A DNA stretch of 55,913 bases from positions 1 through 55,913 of the forward strand of contig URFW01000008.1 of NCBI GenBank assembly GCA_900547225.1, in the 5' to 3' direction. How positions within the stretch are numbered: position 1 is the first letter of the stretch; each line of letters begins with the position of its first letter. This document shows, one piece after another, positions 24,565-33,265 of the stretch. The notes beneath the pieces are model-generated. The model was not told the DNA's origin and did not search any database. It was given only the letters and a program-made list of their open reading frames with translations. The stretch is from an uncultured Mycoplasmatota bacterium. GTDB lineage: Bacteria; Bacillota_I; Bacilli_A; RF39; UBA660. The position numbers and the translations under genes were made by a program.

Positions 24565-24785
24565 TCCTCCTTAAAATAAAAGAGGCACCAAGATTATCGC
24601 TAGGAACGAAAATCCGTGGTACCATCCTAATTATTAACTTAATTTAGATAACGGCTTTTAACCGGTAGCTATTAACTACATTCAGAAAAGAGCTTCGAAT
24701 AACTTGCAGTATCATTTCACACCAAGCAATGACTCTCTTTAAAAGCAATATTATCTACTTATTTTTCTTCATCAATTTAAATACA
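24565..24785 (-). promoter_or_regulatory. T-box riboswitch (alanine), alaS operon
   Basis: The T-box sequence AGGATGGTACCACGGA is at 24613-24628 (minus strand). The terminator pairs GGTACCA with TGGTGCC and is followed by U-rich sequence. Stem I arms (AGAGAG with CTCTTTT) bring the alanine codon GCT (24691-24693) into the specifier position. A stem III-like GCTACCGGTTAAAAGCCGTTATC follows. The promoter lies at 24791-24819. Confidence 0.92.
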
Positions 24786-24790
24786 TTTAT

Positions 24791-24819
24791 ATTATATCAA
24801 ATATTAAAATGTTATGCAA
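24791..24819 (-). promoter_or_regulatory. Promoter of the alaS T-box operon
   Basis: -10 TATAAT (24791-24796) with TGA extension, 17-bp spacer, -35 TTGCAT (24814-24819). Confidence 0.6.
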
Positions 24820-24825
24820 TTAATA

Positions 24826-26577
24826 TTACTTATATTTACTAGCACATGCCTTAGCACAAACATTATTTACAGAAGTATTTATATCTATTTTTTCTTTATC
24901 ACTACCATTTATATACCAACCCCAACCAAAATCCTTAGTATCATTAGCATCTCTTTCTTTTGCGGATGGATCATAACTATACCAGTACCAACCATGATAT
25001 TCTGTTTTACCACTTACTTTTCCATTTATACATATTCGTTGTACGTTTGTATTAACAGTAACTTTGTTTTTATTATTACAAGAATCAAGGCCATCAGACG
25101 AATTTTTATATATTATATAAGAATAATATTTACCATCACTATTTGGTACGTGCGTATCCTTAGTAATATTTTTCATGCCAGAATAACCACAATTATATTT
25201 TTTTCCTTTACTTTTATAATAAGAATCTACTTTACAATAACATTCATATTCTGCAAATTCATATCTTCTATAAGGTCCTGTAATAGTTGTAGTTTTACCT
25301 TCCGTTGATGTCATTGTTATCTTATTATCCTTTTTACATTCATTCGTATTATTGCTCCATTTATAAGCCTTTGCGATATCATCACCAGAAGTATATACTG
25401 TTGTATTTTCACAAGTCTTATAACCTCTTATGTCTTTGGAAGCTACATTACCAGCATTATCCTTAACATAAAACGTGTGAGTATTTTGTTTTCTATAAGT
25501 TGGAACATCGTTTTTTGATACTGCCTTTGTATACGGAGTCCATGATTTGCTATCCCAACTATAACTTGCAACGCCACTTAAACTATCCGTTGCCTCACCC
25601 TTTATTGCAACACTACCATTATTCCTTATAAGGCTAATTTTTGGAGCGGTTTTATCTATATAAACAGTTTTTGTACCACAAGTTGTGCTATGACCTAGAT
25701 TATCTGTTACAGTTCCAGGAGAATATGATTTCTTTCCCTCGGTTTTAATTGTCGTTATAACCTTTGATGAACTACAACCTGATTCAGAATCACTACACAT
25801 ACCAGTTATTGTTACATCCTTATTAGTCCAAATATTTGGATTAGATGATACTGCGCAAGTAGGAGCGGTATTGTCAACACTTACACTAACACACTTTTTT
25901 GTACTTTTATTTAAATCATTTGTAGCCTTAAAGCATGCTGTAATTTTACCTATTTTATCACTACCAGTATAGTCTAATTCTAAACTAGGTTCATCACTTT
26001 TTGTATCACAATCATAAACATTATCTTCAGTAATATAACAACTTTTTATAGAAGCATCTTTATCAGTTGACGCATCAAATTTTGCACCATCTTTATACCA
26101 AACTGTTCTATTTATCAACTTTTTGACACTAAGCTCACTAACTTTAATATCTAAGTTTGGAGCACCAGGTTCTGTAATTGTAAGTTTACTTCCAAGTGTA
26201 CACGATTTATCATCAGAGTCTTTATAAGTTGCATTATATTTATACTTCGATTTAGTCACTTCCACATAATTACATTTATTTAGTGCTTTTCCAGTTCTAG
26301 GATCAGTAACCTTATTTATATAATCTAACTCAACTAACGTTTGAAGTGGAATTGATGCAATTCCTCCGTCACCTAAACCCTCAAATAAATATTCATTAGA
26401 ACTTAGATATTCCACTGCTGCAGTTTCTATTTGTTCTTTAACACTATTCCATGCTTCCTCTTTTTTTCTATTACTTGCACCTACCAAAGTTATAATTGCA
26501 ATTCCTAAAATTGATAGCATTAATGCTATGGTAACTAATAGTTCTATTAGCGTAAAACCATTTTTCTTTTTGTTCAT
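24826..26577 (-). CDS. Large Cys-rich type IV prepilin-like protein with Ig-like modules
   Basis: This 583-aa protein starts MNKKKNGFTLIELLVTIAL, a textbook prepilin leader with Gly before the cut, Phe at +1 and Glu at +5, then an N-terminal helix. Residues about 45-115 parallel its neighbour (SNRKKEEA, YINKVTDPRTGK). The rest is a chain of disulfide-rich modules: two Ig-like repeats marked by DNTAPTCAV and DKTAPKISL (about 230-390), then a Cys/Tyr-rich C-terminal region ending in a CAKACASKYK tail. Typical major pilins are 120-180 aa, so this is probably a pilus-tip or surface adhesin anchored like a pilin. No pilB, pilC or pilD gene is nearby. Confidence 0.82.
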   Translation of the reverse strand: MNKKKNGFTLIELLVTIALMLSILGIAIITLVGASNRKKEEAWNSVKEQIETAAVEYLSSNEYLFEGLGDGGIASIPLQTLVELDYINKVTDPRTGKALNKCNYVEVTKSKYKYNATYKDSDDKSCTLGSKLTITEPGAPNLDIKVSELSVKKLINRTVWYKDGAKFDASTDKDASIKSCYITEDNVYDCDTKSDEPSLELDYTGSDKIGKITACFKATNDLNKSTKKCVSVSVDNTAPTCAVSSNPNIWTNKDVTITGMCSDSESGCSSSKVITTIKTEGKKSYSPGTVTDNLGHSTTCGTKTVYIDKTAPKISLIRNNGSVAIKGEATDSLSGVASYSWDSKSWTPYTKAVSKNDVPTYRKQNTHTFYVKDNAGNVASKDIRGYKTCENTTVYTSGDDIAKAYKWSNNTNECKKDNKITMTSTEGKTTTITGPYRRYEFAEYECYCKVDSYYKSKGKKYNCGYSGMKNITKDTHVPNSDGKYYSYIIYKNSSDGLDSCNNKNKVTVNTNVQRICINGKVSGKTEYHGWYWYSYDPSAKERDANDTKDFGWGWYINGSDKEKIDINTSVNNVCAKACASKYK

Positions 26578-26597
26578 ACTTTCCTCCTGTTTAAGAT

Positions 26598-28151
26598 TTA
26601 TTTTTTCTTTTTATTGTCATAATGCCTAGTCTTTTCATTAGAACCCGCGGCCTTGTAATAACATACTTTTCTACCACACTTATTTGTTGCACATACACTT
26701 AGATATGTATATGAACTATTACAATTGTAAACCCCTGGTACACATTGTGCTATTTTATTATCACTATTTTCTTCGTGATTGGTTGTATACTCATCTTTTG
26801 GCTTTTGTTCATAATAAACGCTTGAAATCTTTGTTATTTTACTACTAGATTCAGCTGTAACCGTAATTTCTTTAGTCCCAATCCAATTAGGTATTTTTAT
26901 TGTTATATCATCACATAACGCTTTTGTTGTTTTTTTTGTTGTTGTGGTTGTTTTTTTAGTGGTAGTAGTTGTTGTTGTCGTAGTGCAAGCTTTAGTATTG
27001 CAACTTATAGTCTGCTCTTCGTTGCCACAATACTCCAACGTATTTTTATCAGTTTTATTTCTTTCTTGCTTTTTAGTTCCACCGCCACACGTTTTAGTAC
27101 ATGAAGTTTTATCTTTCCATGAACCATATTTTATGTTTTCATTTAAACAACTCTTATATAAAGTATAGGAGGACAATATTTCATTTTTATTTCCAGCCTC
27201 ATCATTTATACTTAGATGTTGCATTACATTTTGTCCATTATATTTTTTTATGTTAAAAGTGTATTCATAATCATTCTTAGTCCATGATTGTGCACTCTTA
27301 TTTTTATTTTCTAATAAATTTTTATTATTAAACAAAACCTCATTTAATCCACTTAATTCATCTTTTGCACTAACATCAACAGTTACGTTTTTTGAATTCC
27401 ATCCATTTTCAGTAGATTTTATGATTATATTACCGGTCGGAAGTGAAACATCCCTTCTATATGATGTTTCTAATACGCAGCTTTTCCCATGTATATTAGT
27501 AATCATTATTTTAAGATCCTTATTTTTTGTTTCATCTTCTATTTTATATGTCGCTGAATTATTAAGAATATCGTAACTCTTATTATTTATAGAAATATCT
27601 TTTATTTTACCATTATCCTTTTCATATGCTTCTATAACTATTTTAGGATCCAAATGAGTAGAATTAAACCAATTAGGAGGATCTTGCTTCTTGTTATTAT
27701 AATAGTATATTAAATTAGCATCAGGACCGCCGTATTCTTTTACATCTAATGAATTAACTAAATTGCAATTACTTTTTTGACTATCGATTGTACTTCTATC
27801 AAAATTAAATGTAAATTTTCCTTTTTTTCTTTTAACGTTTACCATTGCACAATAAGATATATTTTTATTAGTAACCGGATTAGTTATTTTATTTATGTAA
27901 TCTTCCTCAACTAATTTTCCAACTGATATTGTGCCCGTTAAATCATCAGTTAAATCCTCATATAAATATCTATTATTTTCAAAGTAGTTTTCTGATGCTA
28001 CTTCGATTTGATTAATTATGCTTTCTAATGCTTCTTCTTTTTTTCTATTACTAATGCTAACTAAGCTTATTATAGAAATTATAAGAATCGATATCATAAG
28101 TACTATTACAACTAGCAACTCAATTAAAGTAAAACCTTTTTTATTTTTCAT
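26598..28151 (-). CDS. Large type IV prepilin-like protein with TSP1-like module and Thr-rich linker
   Basis: This 517-aa protein starts at the ATG with AAGGAG upstream (MKNKKGFTLIELLVVIVLM), a prepilin leader. Residues about 35-110 match the neighbouring prepilin. Then comes a beta-rich region, and around 343-389 a thrombospondin type-1-like repeat: SWKDKTSCTKTCGGG, an Arg, then spaced Cys ending SCNTKAC. Residues 390-409 are almost only Thr with Lys pairs, a mucin-like linker. A last Cys-containing domain follows (about 413-517) with a basic tail. TSP1 repeats usually bind glycans and receptors in animals and apicomplexans, so adhesion is inferred. A good promoter is at 28175-28203. Confidence 0.82.
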   Translation of the reverse strand: MKNKKGFTLIELLVVIVLMISILIISIISLVSISNRKKEEALESIINQIEVASENYFENNRYLYEDLTDDLTGTISVGKLVEEDYINKITNPVTNKNISYCAMVNVKRKKGKFTFNFDRSTIDSQKSNCNLVNSLDVKEYGGPDANLIYYYNNKKQDPPNWFNSTHLDPKIVIEAYEKDNGKIKDISINNKSYDILNNSATYKIEDETKNKDLKIMITNIHGKSCVLETSYRRDVSLPTGNIIIKSTENGWNSKNVTVDVSAKDELSGLNEVLFNNKNLLENKNKSAQSWTKNDYEYTFNIKKYNGQNVMQHLSINDEAGNKNEILSSYTLYKSCLNENIKYGSWKDKTSCTKTCGGGTKKQERNKTDKNTLEYCGNEEQTISCNTKACTTTTTTTTTKKTTTTTKKTTKALCDDITIKIPNWIGTKEITVTAESSSKITKISSVYYEQKPKDEYTTNHEENSDNKIAQCVPGVYNCNSSYTYLSVCATNKCGRKVCYYKAAGSNEKTRHYDNKKKK

Positions 28152-28174
28152 GGCAAACTCCTTATTATGTTTTA

Positions 28175-28203
28175 ATTTTATCATATTAATTAAGTTTTTT
28201 CAA
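28175..28203 (-). promoter_or_regulatory. Promoter of the prepilin pair
   Basis: Minus strand -35 TTGAAA (28198-28203), 17-bp spacer, -10 TAAAAT (28175-28180). Confidence 0.7.
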
Positions 28204-28231
28204 ATTAAAAAGCAATAGAAATCTATTGCTT
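28200..28231 (-). terminator. Terminator of the HdeD-like gene
   Basis: 10-bp stem AAGCAATAGA/TCTATTGCTT with a 2-base loop, then a U-run on the minus strand. It overlaps the stop codon at 28223. Confidence 0.8.
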
Positions 28232-28795
28232 AAAAATGCTTAATATATCTTTTATGTTTCTTCTAATTATAAAGTTATCAATTATATCTAAAACCGCATA
28301 AACGATTATGAAAATACCTATTATTTGAGTGATTGTAAGAGCACTTTCAAAAGGATTAATTAAAAGTACTATACCCCAAATAAATGATAATAAAGAAACT
28401 AAAATAGTATAAATCCAGTCACTATTTTTAGCTCTTTTAAGTACGAATCCATACTGGAACTTAGTTATGCTATTAACAATTATCCATATTCCTAAAATAA
28501 CGTTAATTACCTTAGCAAAAATAGATGTATCAATAACTAAAAATAATCCTGCAATTATAAGTAATACTCCGTATGCTAACTCAAAACCAAATAAGTTAAT
28601 AGCCGAATACGAAGTAAAGTACTTATAAACGCTTATAAGTCCCATAAGAAGTAATACTCCTCCTGTTACGTAAGATATTATTGATATAGTAGCTCCTGGT
28701 TTAATAAATAAAAATAAACCTACTATAACAAATATAATTGATGATGCAAGTGATAAATTAAAAGTTTTCTTAATTTTCTTTTCTATGTTTTCCAT
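28223..28795 (-). CDS. HdeD/DUF308-like membrane protein
   Basis: This 190-aa protein has six predicted membrane helices in three helix pairs, with glycine-rich turns (IVGLFLFIKPGATISIIS, IAGLFLVIDTS, WGIVLLINPFESAL). This repeated helix-(N/K)P-helix pattern is the DUF308/HdeD family, implicated in acid or stress tolerance in some bacteria but mostly uncharacterised. The start is placed at MENIEKK, preceded by GGAGG; the frame continues 17 codons upstream without a ribosome site and into a terminator hairpin. A TGTTATAAT extended -10 lies about 25 bp before the ATG. Confidence 0.8.
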   Translation of the reverse strand: MENIEKKIKKTFNLSLASSIIFVIVGLFLFIKPGATISIISYVTGGVLLLMGLISVYKYFTSYSAINLFGFELAYGVLLIIAGLFLVIDTSIFAKVINVILGIWIIVNSITKFQYGFVLKRAKNSDWIYTILVSLLSFIWGIVLLINPFESALTITQIIGIFIIVYAVLDIIDNFIIRRNIKDILSIFKQ

Positions 28796-28838
28796 AATAA
28801 CCTCCAAGTATATTATAACACCAACTATAAAAAAAAGA

Positions 28839-28888
28839 AGCAGCAAATGTTTGCTGCTAAATAAATATGTAGTTTATGTGTAAACTAC
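28839..28888 (-). terminator. Terminator region of the 54-aa protein gene
   Basis: Two hairpins follow the stop: a palindrome GTAGTTTA/TAAACTAC (28869-28888) overlapping the stop codon, and a 9-bp stem AGCAGCAAA/TTTGCTGCT (28839-28858) followed by TCTTTTTTTT on the minus strand. The second is the likely terminator. Confidence 0.75.
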
Positions 28889-29049
28889 TCGTCCATCATA
28901 TTTTCTAACTTTTTACTTGCGTTTTTTTTAACCTTCTTTATAGTTTGCTTTATACCACCATTACAAGAACATTCATTATAACAATATAATGCTCCAGATC
29001 CTACAGCTACACCTAAAAGCATCCAGCCAAGATTATTTAGTGCTTTCAT
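28885..29049 (-). CDS. 54-aa membrane-anchored small protein
   Basis: This ORF starts MKALNNLGWMLLGVAVGSGALY and has one short membrane helix, a Cys cluster (YCYNECSCNGG) and a Lys-rich helical tail. The layout resembles YtxH-type small stress proteins, but I cannot confirm the family. It has a GGAAGGTGAT ribosome site and a strong terminator after it, and lies 85 bp beyond recD2. The three closely spaced Cys after the membrane segment are unusual and could bind metal or a prosthetic group. Confidence 0.6.
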   Translation of the reverse strand: MKALNNLGWMLLGVAVGSGALYCYNECSCNGGIKQTIKKVKKNASKKLENMMDE

Positions 29050-29134
29050 TATTAATCACCTTCCGTATAAAAAATATGAAATTGGCATATTAAATCATGC
29101 CATTAGTATTATGAACTAAATAATATTTTTTATA

Positions 29135-31321
29135 CTATAAAATATTAGATGTTAAAATATTTTTTAGGTTAGTATTACGTTCTTTATTCCCTTTATTATA
29201 TACAGCCTTTGAAAATGATAGAGGATCCCCAAGCAAGATAAGAGATCTTTTAGCTCGTGTTATTGCCGTATAAACAAGTTTTTTATAAAGCATTATTCTG
29301 TATTCATTTATAACTGGCATAACAACTATTTCAAATTCACTACCTTGTGATTTATGAACGCTTATTGCATAACCATGTTTTATAGCTTTATAATCCTTCG
29401 GTTTATATTTTACCTTATTACCATCAAAATCAACGGTTATTTCATTACCATTTATTCTTTCAATAAAACCGATATCTCCGTTAAATACGTTTACATCAGG
29501 CATGTTTTCAAGTTGAAGCACTTTATCTCCCTCTCTATAAACAACATCCATATCATATGTTTCTTCTTTTTCATCGCTTGGAGGATTAAACACCTTTTGA
29601 AGCACTTTATTTAAATTGTCTATTCCGTTATATCCCTTATACATAGGTGCTAAAACCTGAATGTTTTTTAAATCATATCCTTTTTTAATTGCTAACTTGC
29701 ACACATCTGTAGTTGCTTTTAACGCATCTGTGCTATCACATTTTATAAAATTATAGTCATCTTTTTTCTCTAAAAAGCTTTCAGTTAACTCGCCACTATT
29801 TACTTCGTATGCCAACTCAGTTATGTATGAATTTTGATCTTGTCTATATATTTCTTTTAAAAATATAGTATTAATCATTTCTGATTCTATTAAGTCTTTT
29901 AAAACCTTTCCTGGTCCTACACTTTCTAGCTGATTATAATCACCAATAAAAACTATCTTAACATCATTTTTCATTGCTTTAAAAAAGTTAGCCATTAAAT
30001 CTATATCAATCATGCTTGTTTCATCTACTATTATAAACTCAGCTGGACTTTTATTTCTTTCGTTATATCCAAACTCTCCTGTTTCTTTATTCCACTTTAA
30101 ATACCTATGAATGGTAGATGCTGGATAAAGACAAGACTCATTCATTCTTTTAGCAGCACGTCCGGTTGGTGCTAAAAGAACCATTCTTTCTTTTAGTTTG
30201 TCAAATGAATAACCGCTTATCATTTTATATCCTTGAGTTATACCTTTTATTATTGTTGTTTTCCCTGTTCCAGGACCTCCAGTTATGATTGAAAAGTTTT
30301 TAATTAAAGCTTGTTTTATAGCTTTTTTCTGCTCTTCATTATAAGTTATATCAAAGAAGTTTTCTAGTCTTTCTATTTTTATATCGATATCTTTTATATC
30401 AGTATCTTTTTTATTTGATAAATCATAGATAATAGACGCAACATAATGCTCATTTTTATAATACTCAGAAAGCATAAATTTATTATCTTCTATTACAACC
30501 TTACCCAAACTATTAAGTTCTACTAAAAAATAATTTAATTTTTCTTCTGTTATTTCTTCATAAACCATTCTAACAGCATTATAAATTGTACTTAACTCTA
30601 AATATGTATCACCTGTTTCAAAACAAGCATTTTTCATTGTATTAATAATAAGTGCAAGCAGTCTTCTTTCATCATCTTCTTTAACATCAGTTTTACTTCT
30701 TAAAGAATCTATCTTATTAAAAGTAATAGTATCGATCGTATCAATTAGTTCGTACGGATTATTTTCAATTACCCTTATCGTATCTTCTAGATAATGATTA
30801 TATATTTTAAGAGCATCTTTCATGTTAAAACCAAAATTAGTTAGATAAACAACTGTTTCGTAGCTCTCATTATATTTATTTAAATTCCTTTGTATATCAA
30901 TTGCCTTTTGTTCTGTCATTTTAGGCACTTTAAGCAAGCACTCATAATCATTAGATATCATACTTAAACAATCATTACCAAGCGTATCCACTATTTTTTC
31001 AGCTGTTTTTTCACCTACTTTAGGAAATATATCACTAGATAAAAATATAATAAGACCGTCCTTGTCCTCTGGCATTAATTTTTCATATCTATTTACTTTA
31101 TACTGAATACCATATTTTGGATTATCTACCGTGTTACCATAAAACGTATAATTTTCGTCCACGTTTAAATCCGCAAATAAACCAGTAAAAGTAAATTGTT
31201 TTCCAACATAATCTAATAAATCTTGATCATCTGTCTCTTTTATTTTTATAAGTCCAATAGTATATCCATCATTAGAAGAAAATATGCATCTTTTATATGT
31301 CCCTTTTATGTATGTTTCCAT
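29135..31321 (-). CDS. recD2: RecD2 family 5'-3' DNA helicase
   Basis: This 728-aa protein is a superfamily 1B helicase of the RecD2 type: an N-terminal OB-like region (METYIKGTYKRCIFSSNDGYTIG), a helix-hairpin-helix zone (about 95-190), then the motor with Walker A GGPGTGKTT (about 349-357), DETSMIDIDLM (motif II), GDYNQLESVGPG (motif III) and the C-terminal HKSQGSEF and AITRAKR motifs. RecD2 acts without RecBC in Bacillota and has roles in DNA repair and replication-fork stability. All motifs are present. Confidence 0.95.
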   Translation of the reverse strand: METYIKGTYKRCIFSSNDGYTIGLIKIKETDDQDLLDYVGKQFTFTGLFADLNVDENYTFYGNTVDNPKYGIQYKVNRYEKLMPEDKDGLIIFLSSDIFPKVGEKTAEKIVDTLGNDCLSMISNDYECLLKVPKMTEQKAIDIQRNLNKYNESYETVVYLTNFGFNMKDALKIYNHYLEDTIRVIENNPYELIDTIDTITFNKIDSLRSKTDVKEDDERRLLALIINTMKNACFETGDTYLELSTIYNAVRMVYEEITEEKLNYFLVELNSLGKVVIEDNKFMLSEYYKNEHYVASIIYDLSNKKDTDIKDIDIKIERLENFFDITYNEEQKKAIKQALIKNFSIITGGPGTGKTTIIKGITQGYKMISGYSFDKLKERMVLLAPTGRAAKRMNESCLYPASTIHRYLKWNKETGEFGYNERNKSPAEFIIVDETSMIDIDLMANFFKAMKNDVKIVFIGDYNQLESVGPGKVLKDLIESEMINTIFLKEIYRQDQNSYITELAYEVNSGELTESFLEKKDDYNFIKCDSTDALKATTDVCKLAIKKGYDLKNIQVLAPMYKGYNGIDNLNKVLQKVFNPPSDEKEETYDMDVVYREGDKVLQLENMPDVNVFNGDIGFIERINGNEITVDFDGNKVKYKPKDYKAIKHGYAISVHKSQGSEFEIVVMPVINEYRIMLYKKLVYTAITRAKRSLILLGDPLSFSKAVYNKGNKERNTNLKNILTSNIL

Positions 31322-31391
31322 ATTTTACCTCCTAACCTTGCTAATTTATTTTAACACATTTCTTAAGTATTAACCATCTTTATTTTGCTAT

Positions 31392-31862
31392 TTAGTTTAT
31401 ATGTTGTAATAAATATATTAAGTATTCTAATGTTAACTTACCATTTTTACGAGTTATTATGATGCCTTTTGTTTCGTTATGATATCTTCTTTTTAAGAAC
31501 TTACCTGTTAACAACATATACACCTTTGTTTACGCAACATCTCCGGGCTTTATTTCACCTAGTTTAAGTTCACACATTATGTATCTAATTAGTTTATAAT
31601 TAAACAGTAATAAGTCTACATAATAATTTTTATTATCATAAGATAATCTATCAAATGATTTTGTTTTTATTTCATTTATTAATCCGTCTCCATATTTAGC
31701 TTTTTTCTTTGCCTCCCCAAGCGTTGTTTAAAAGTCTTCCTAGTTCATAATAGGTCTTTATGGTTTCTTTATTACTTTCTAAATATCTAACTTTAGCATT
31801 TGCTTCTTTTTCTTCTATTAAATTTTTTATTTCTTAAGTCACCTATTATACGAACATTTATA
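31392..31862 (-). pseudogene. Decayed YhcG/DUF1016 (PDDEXK-type) nuclease gene
   Basis: Joining reading frames on the minus strand gives fragments of a DUF1016 protein: an N-terminal piece with TIKTYYELGRLLNNAWGGK, then after a frameshift AKYGDGLINEI, then YYVDLLLFNYKLIRY and CELKLGEIKPGDVA (the PDDEXK core, compare D-lL-fyn ... -lK-g-fkp), an in-frame TAA, and a last piece GIIITRKNGKLTLEYLI. The part between the two domains is missing. At least two frameshifts, one stop and an internal deletion make it non-functional. YhcG-like proteins are often carried by mobile or defence-rich regions, so this may be a relic of transfer. It fills most of the 31322-31940 gap. Confidence 0.75.
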
Positions 31863-31881
31863 AAAAATCTGATCGAATTAT

Positions 31882-31914
31882 AAAAAAACACTAATTATTT
31901 TTTAGTGTTTTTTT
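31882..31914 (-). terminator. mtaB-operon terminator
   Basis: 12-bp stem AAAAAAACACTA/TAGTGTTTTTTT with a 9-base loop; the U-run is on both strands. It lies 27 bp after the mtaB stop. Confidence 0.75.
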
Positions 31915-31940
31915 CAGGTTTTATAATGTCATAGCATTTT

Positions 31941-33230
31941 TTATTCTACTTCACCAAATAACATCTTATCTTTATATTCGATCAATTTAACATTTACTTC
32001 GCTACCTAAAAGCTTTTCTGAACCCTTAAACCTAACTTTTAAATAATTATCAGTATGACCTGTTAAAGTACCATCTTCATAGGTTTCTGCAATTACGGTT
32101 AAAGTACATCCAATATGCTTTTTGTAGTATGCCTCTTCTAAACTATCAAATACACTTATTAATTTTTTACACCTAATATGTTTTTCTTCCTTAGTTATTT
32201 GTCCAGACATTTTAGCAGCGGGCGTTCCATTTCTTCTTGAATAAGGAAAAACATGTCCTCCTGCAAAAGAAACTTCTTTTACGAAAGCTATAGTCTCATT
32301 AAAATCACGATCACTTTCTAAAGGAAATCCTACTATTACATCAGTTGTAAATGCCATATCCGGTCTTATTTCTCTTATTTTATTTATCTTATCTAAGTAG
32401 TATTTCTTATCATATTTACGGTTCATAAGTTTTAGAATATGATCGCTTCCAGCTTGAAGTGGTATATGGATATGATTAACTATTTTTTTAGATTTTCTTA
32501 AAACGCTTAAGAACTTATCGTTTAATTCCGTTATCTCAATAGATGATATTCTAATTCTATCAAGACCATCTATCTTTTCTAGTTCAAGTAATAAATCACT
32601 AAAGTCATAATCTTTTAAATCCGCTCCATAGTGTCCGGTATGAATTCCAGTTAAAACTATTTCTTTATATCCATTTTTAACTAATCTTTTAGCTTCTTCT
32701 ATTACTTTTTCAGGCCTTTTGCTTCTAACTCGACCTCTTACATAAGGAATGATGCAATATGAACAAAAATTTTCACAACCATCTTCTATCTTTACCAAAG
32801 CTCTTGTTCTGGTATTAAAATAGCTGATTTCCATATCATCAAAATCTGCTTCATTAATATCCTCTATTTTAGCTATTTTTTGTTTATTTTTAATATAATC
32901 TTCTGTTAAATCAACAATTTTACTTTTATCTTTATTACCAATTACTACATCAACAAAATCCATGATTTGATTATCATTGTTTCTTATTTGAGTAAAGCAT
33001 CCCATTGCAACTACTACAGCATCTTTATTTTTTGTTCTTGCCTGTCTTATCATTTTTCTTGATTTTTGATCACTAGTATTAGTAACCGTACAAGTATTTA
33101 TTAAATAAATGTCTGCATTAGGATCAGAAAAATCGGTTAATGTGTAACCTCTTTTTAAAAACTCTTTTATAACGTATTCACTTTCATATGTATTAACCTT
33201 ACATCCCAAAGTATATACTGCAACTTTCAT
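31941..33230 (-). CDS. mtaB: tRNA t6A37 methylthiotransferase MtaB
   Basis: This 429-aa protein is a radical SAM methylthiotransferase. The UPF0004 N-terminal domain has three Cys (TLGCKVNTYES, NTCTVT, GCF), the radical SAM cluster motif is ENFCSYCIIPYVRG (CxxxCxxC), and a C-terminal TRAM-like domain follows. TLGCKVN and IPYVRGR mark the MtaB subgroup rather than MiaB or RimO. It converts t6A37 to ms2t6A37 in tRNA. The start is placed at the ATG before KVAVYT, with AAGGAAGGTG upstream. Confidence 0.95.
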   Translation of the reverse strand: MKVAVYTLGCKVNTYESEYVIKEFLKRGYTLTDFSDPNADIYLINTCTVTNTSDQKSRKMIRQARTKNKDAVVVAMGCFTQIRNNDNQIMDFVDVVIGNKDKSKIVDLTEDYIKNKQKIAKIEDINEADFDDMEISYFNTRTRALVKIEDGCENFCSYCIIPYVRGRVRSKRPEKVIEEAKRLVKNGYKEIVLTGIHTGHYGADLKDYDFSDLLLELEKIDGLDRIRISSIEITELNDKFLSVLRKSKKIVNHIHIPLQAGSDHILKLMNRKYDKKYYLDKINKIREIRPDMAFTTDVIVGFPLESDRDFNETIAFVKEVSFAGGHVFPYSRRNGTPAAKMSGQITKEEKHIRCKKLISVFDSLEEAYYKKHIGCTLTVIAETYEDGTLTGHTDNYLKVRFKGSEKLLGSEVNVKLIEYKDKMLFGEVE

Positions 33231-33265
33231 AAATACACCTTCCTTCAAAAATAAAAAGCTTAATT

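Noticed and set aside
24814..25308. Plus-strand open frame of 164 codons opposite the large prepilin
   Set aside because: Its Ile/Phe/Thr-rich composition is the complement of the prepilin coding strand; no start signal or homology is visible.
26930..27000. Simple repeat in the GTT/GTA-rich stretch
   Set aside because: It encodes the Thr-rich linker of the prepilin, so it is explained by coding; not treated as a separate repeat element.
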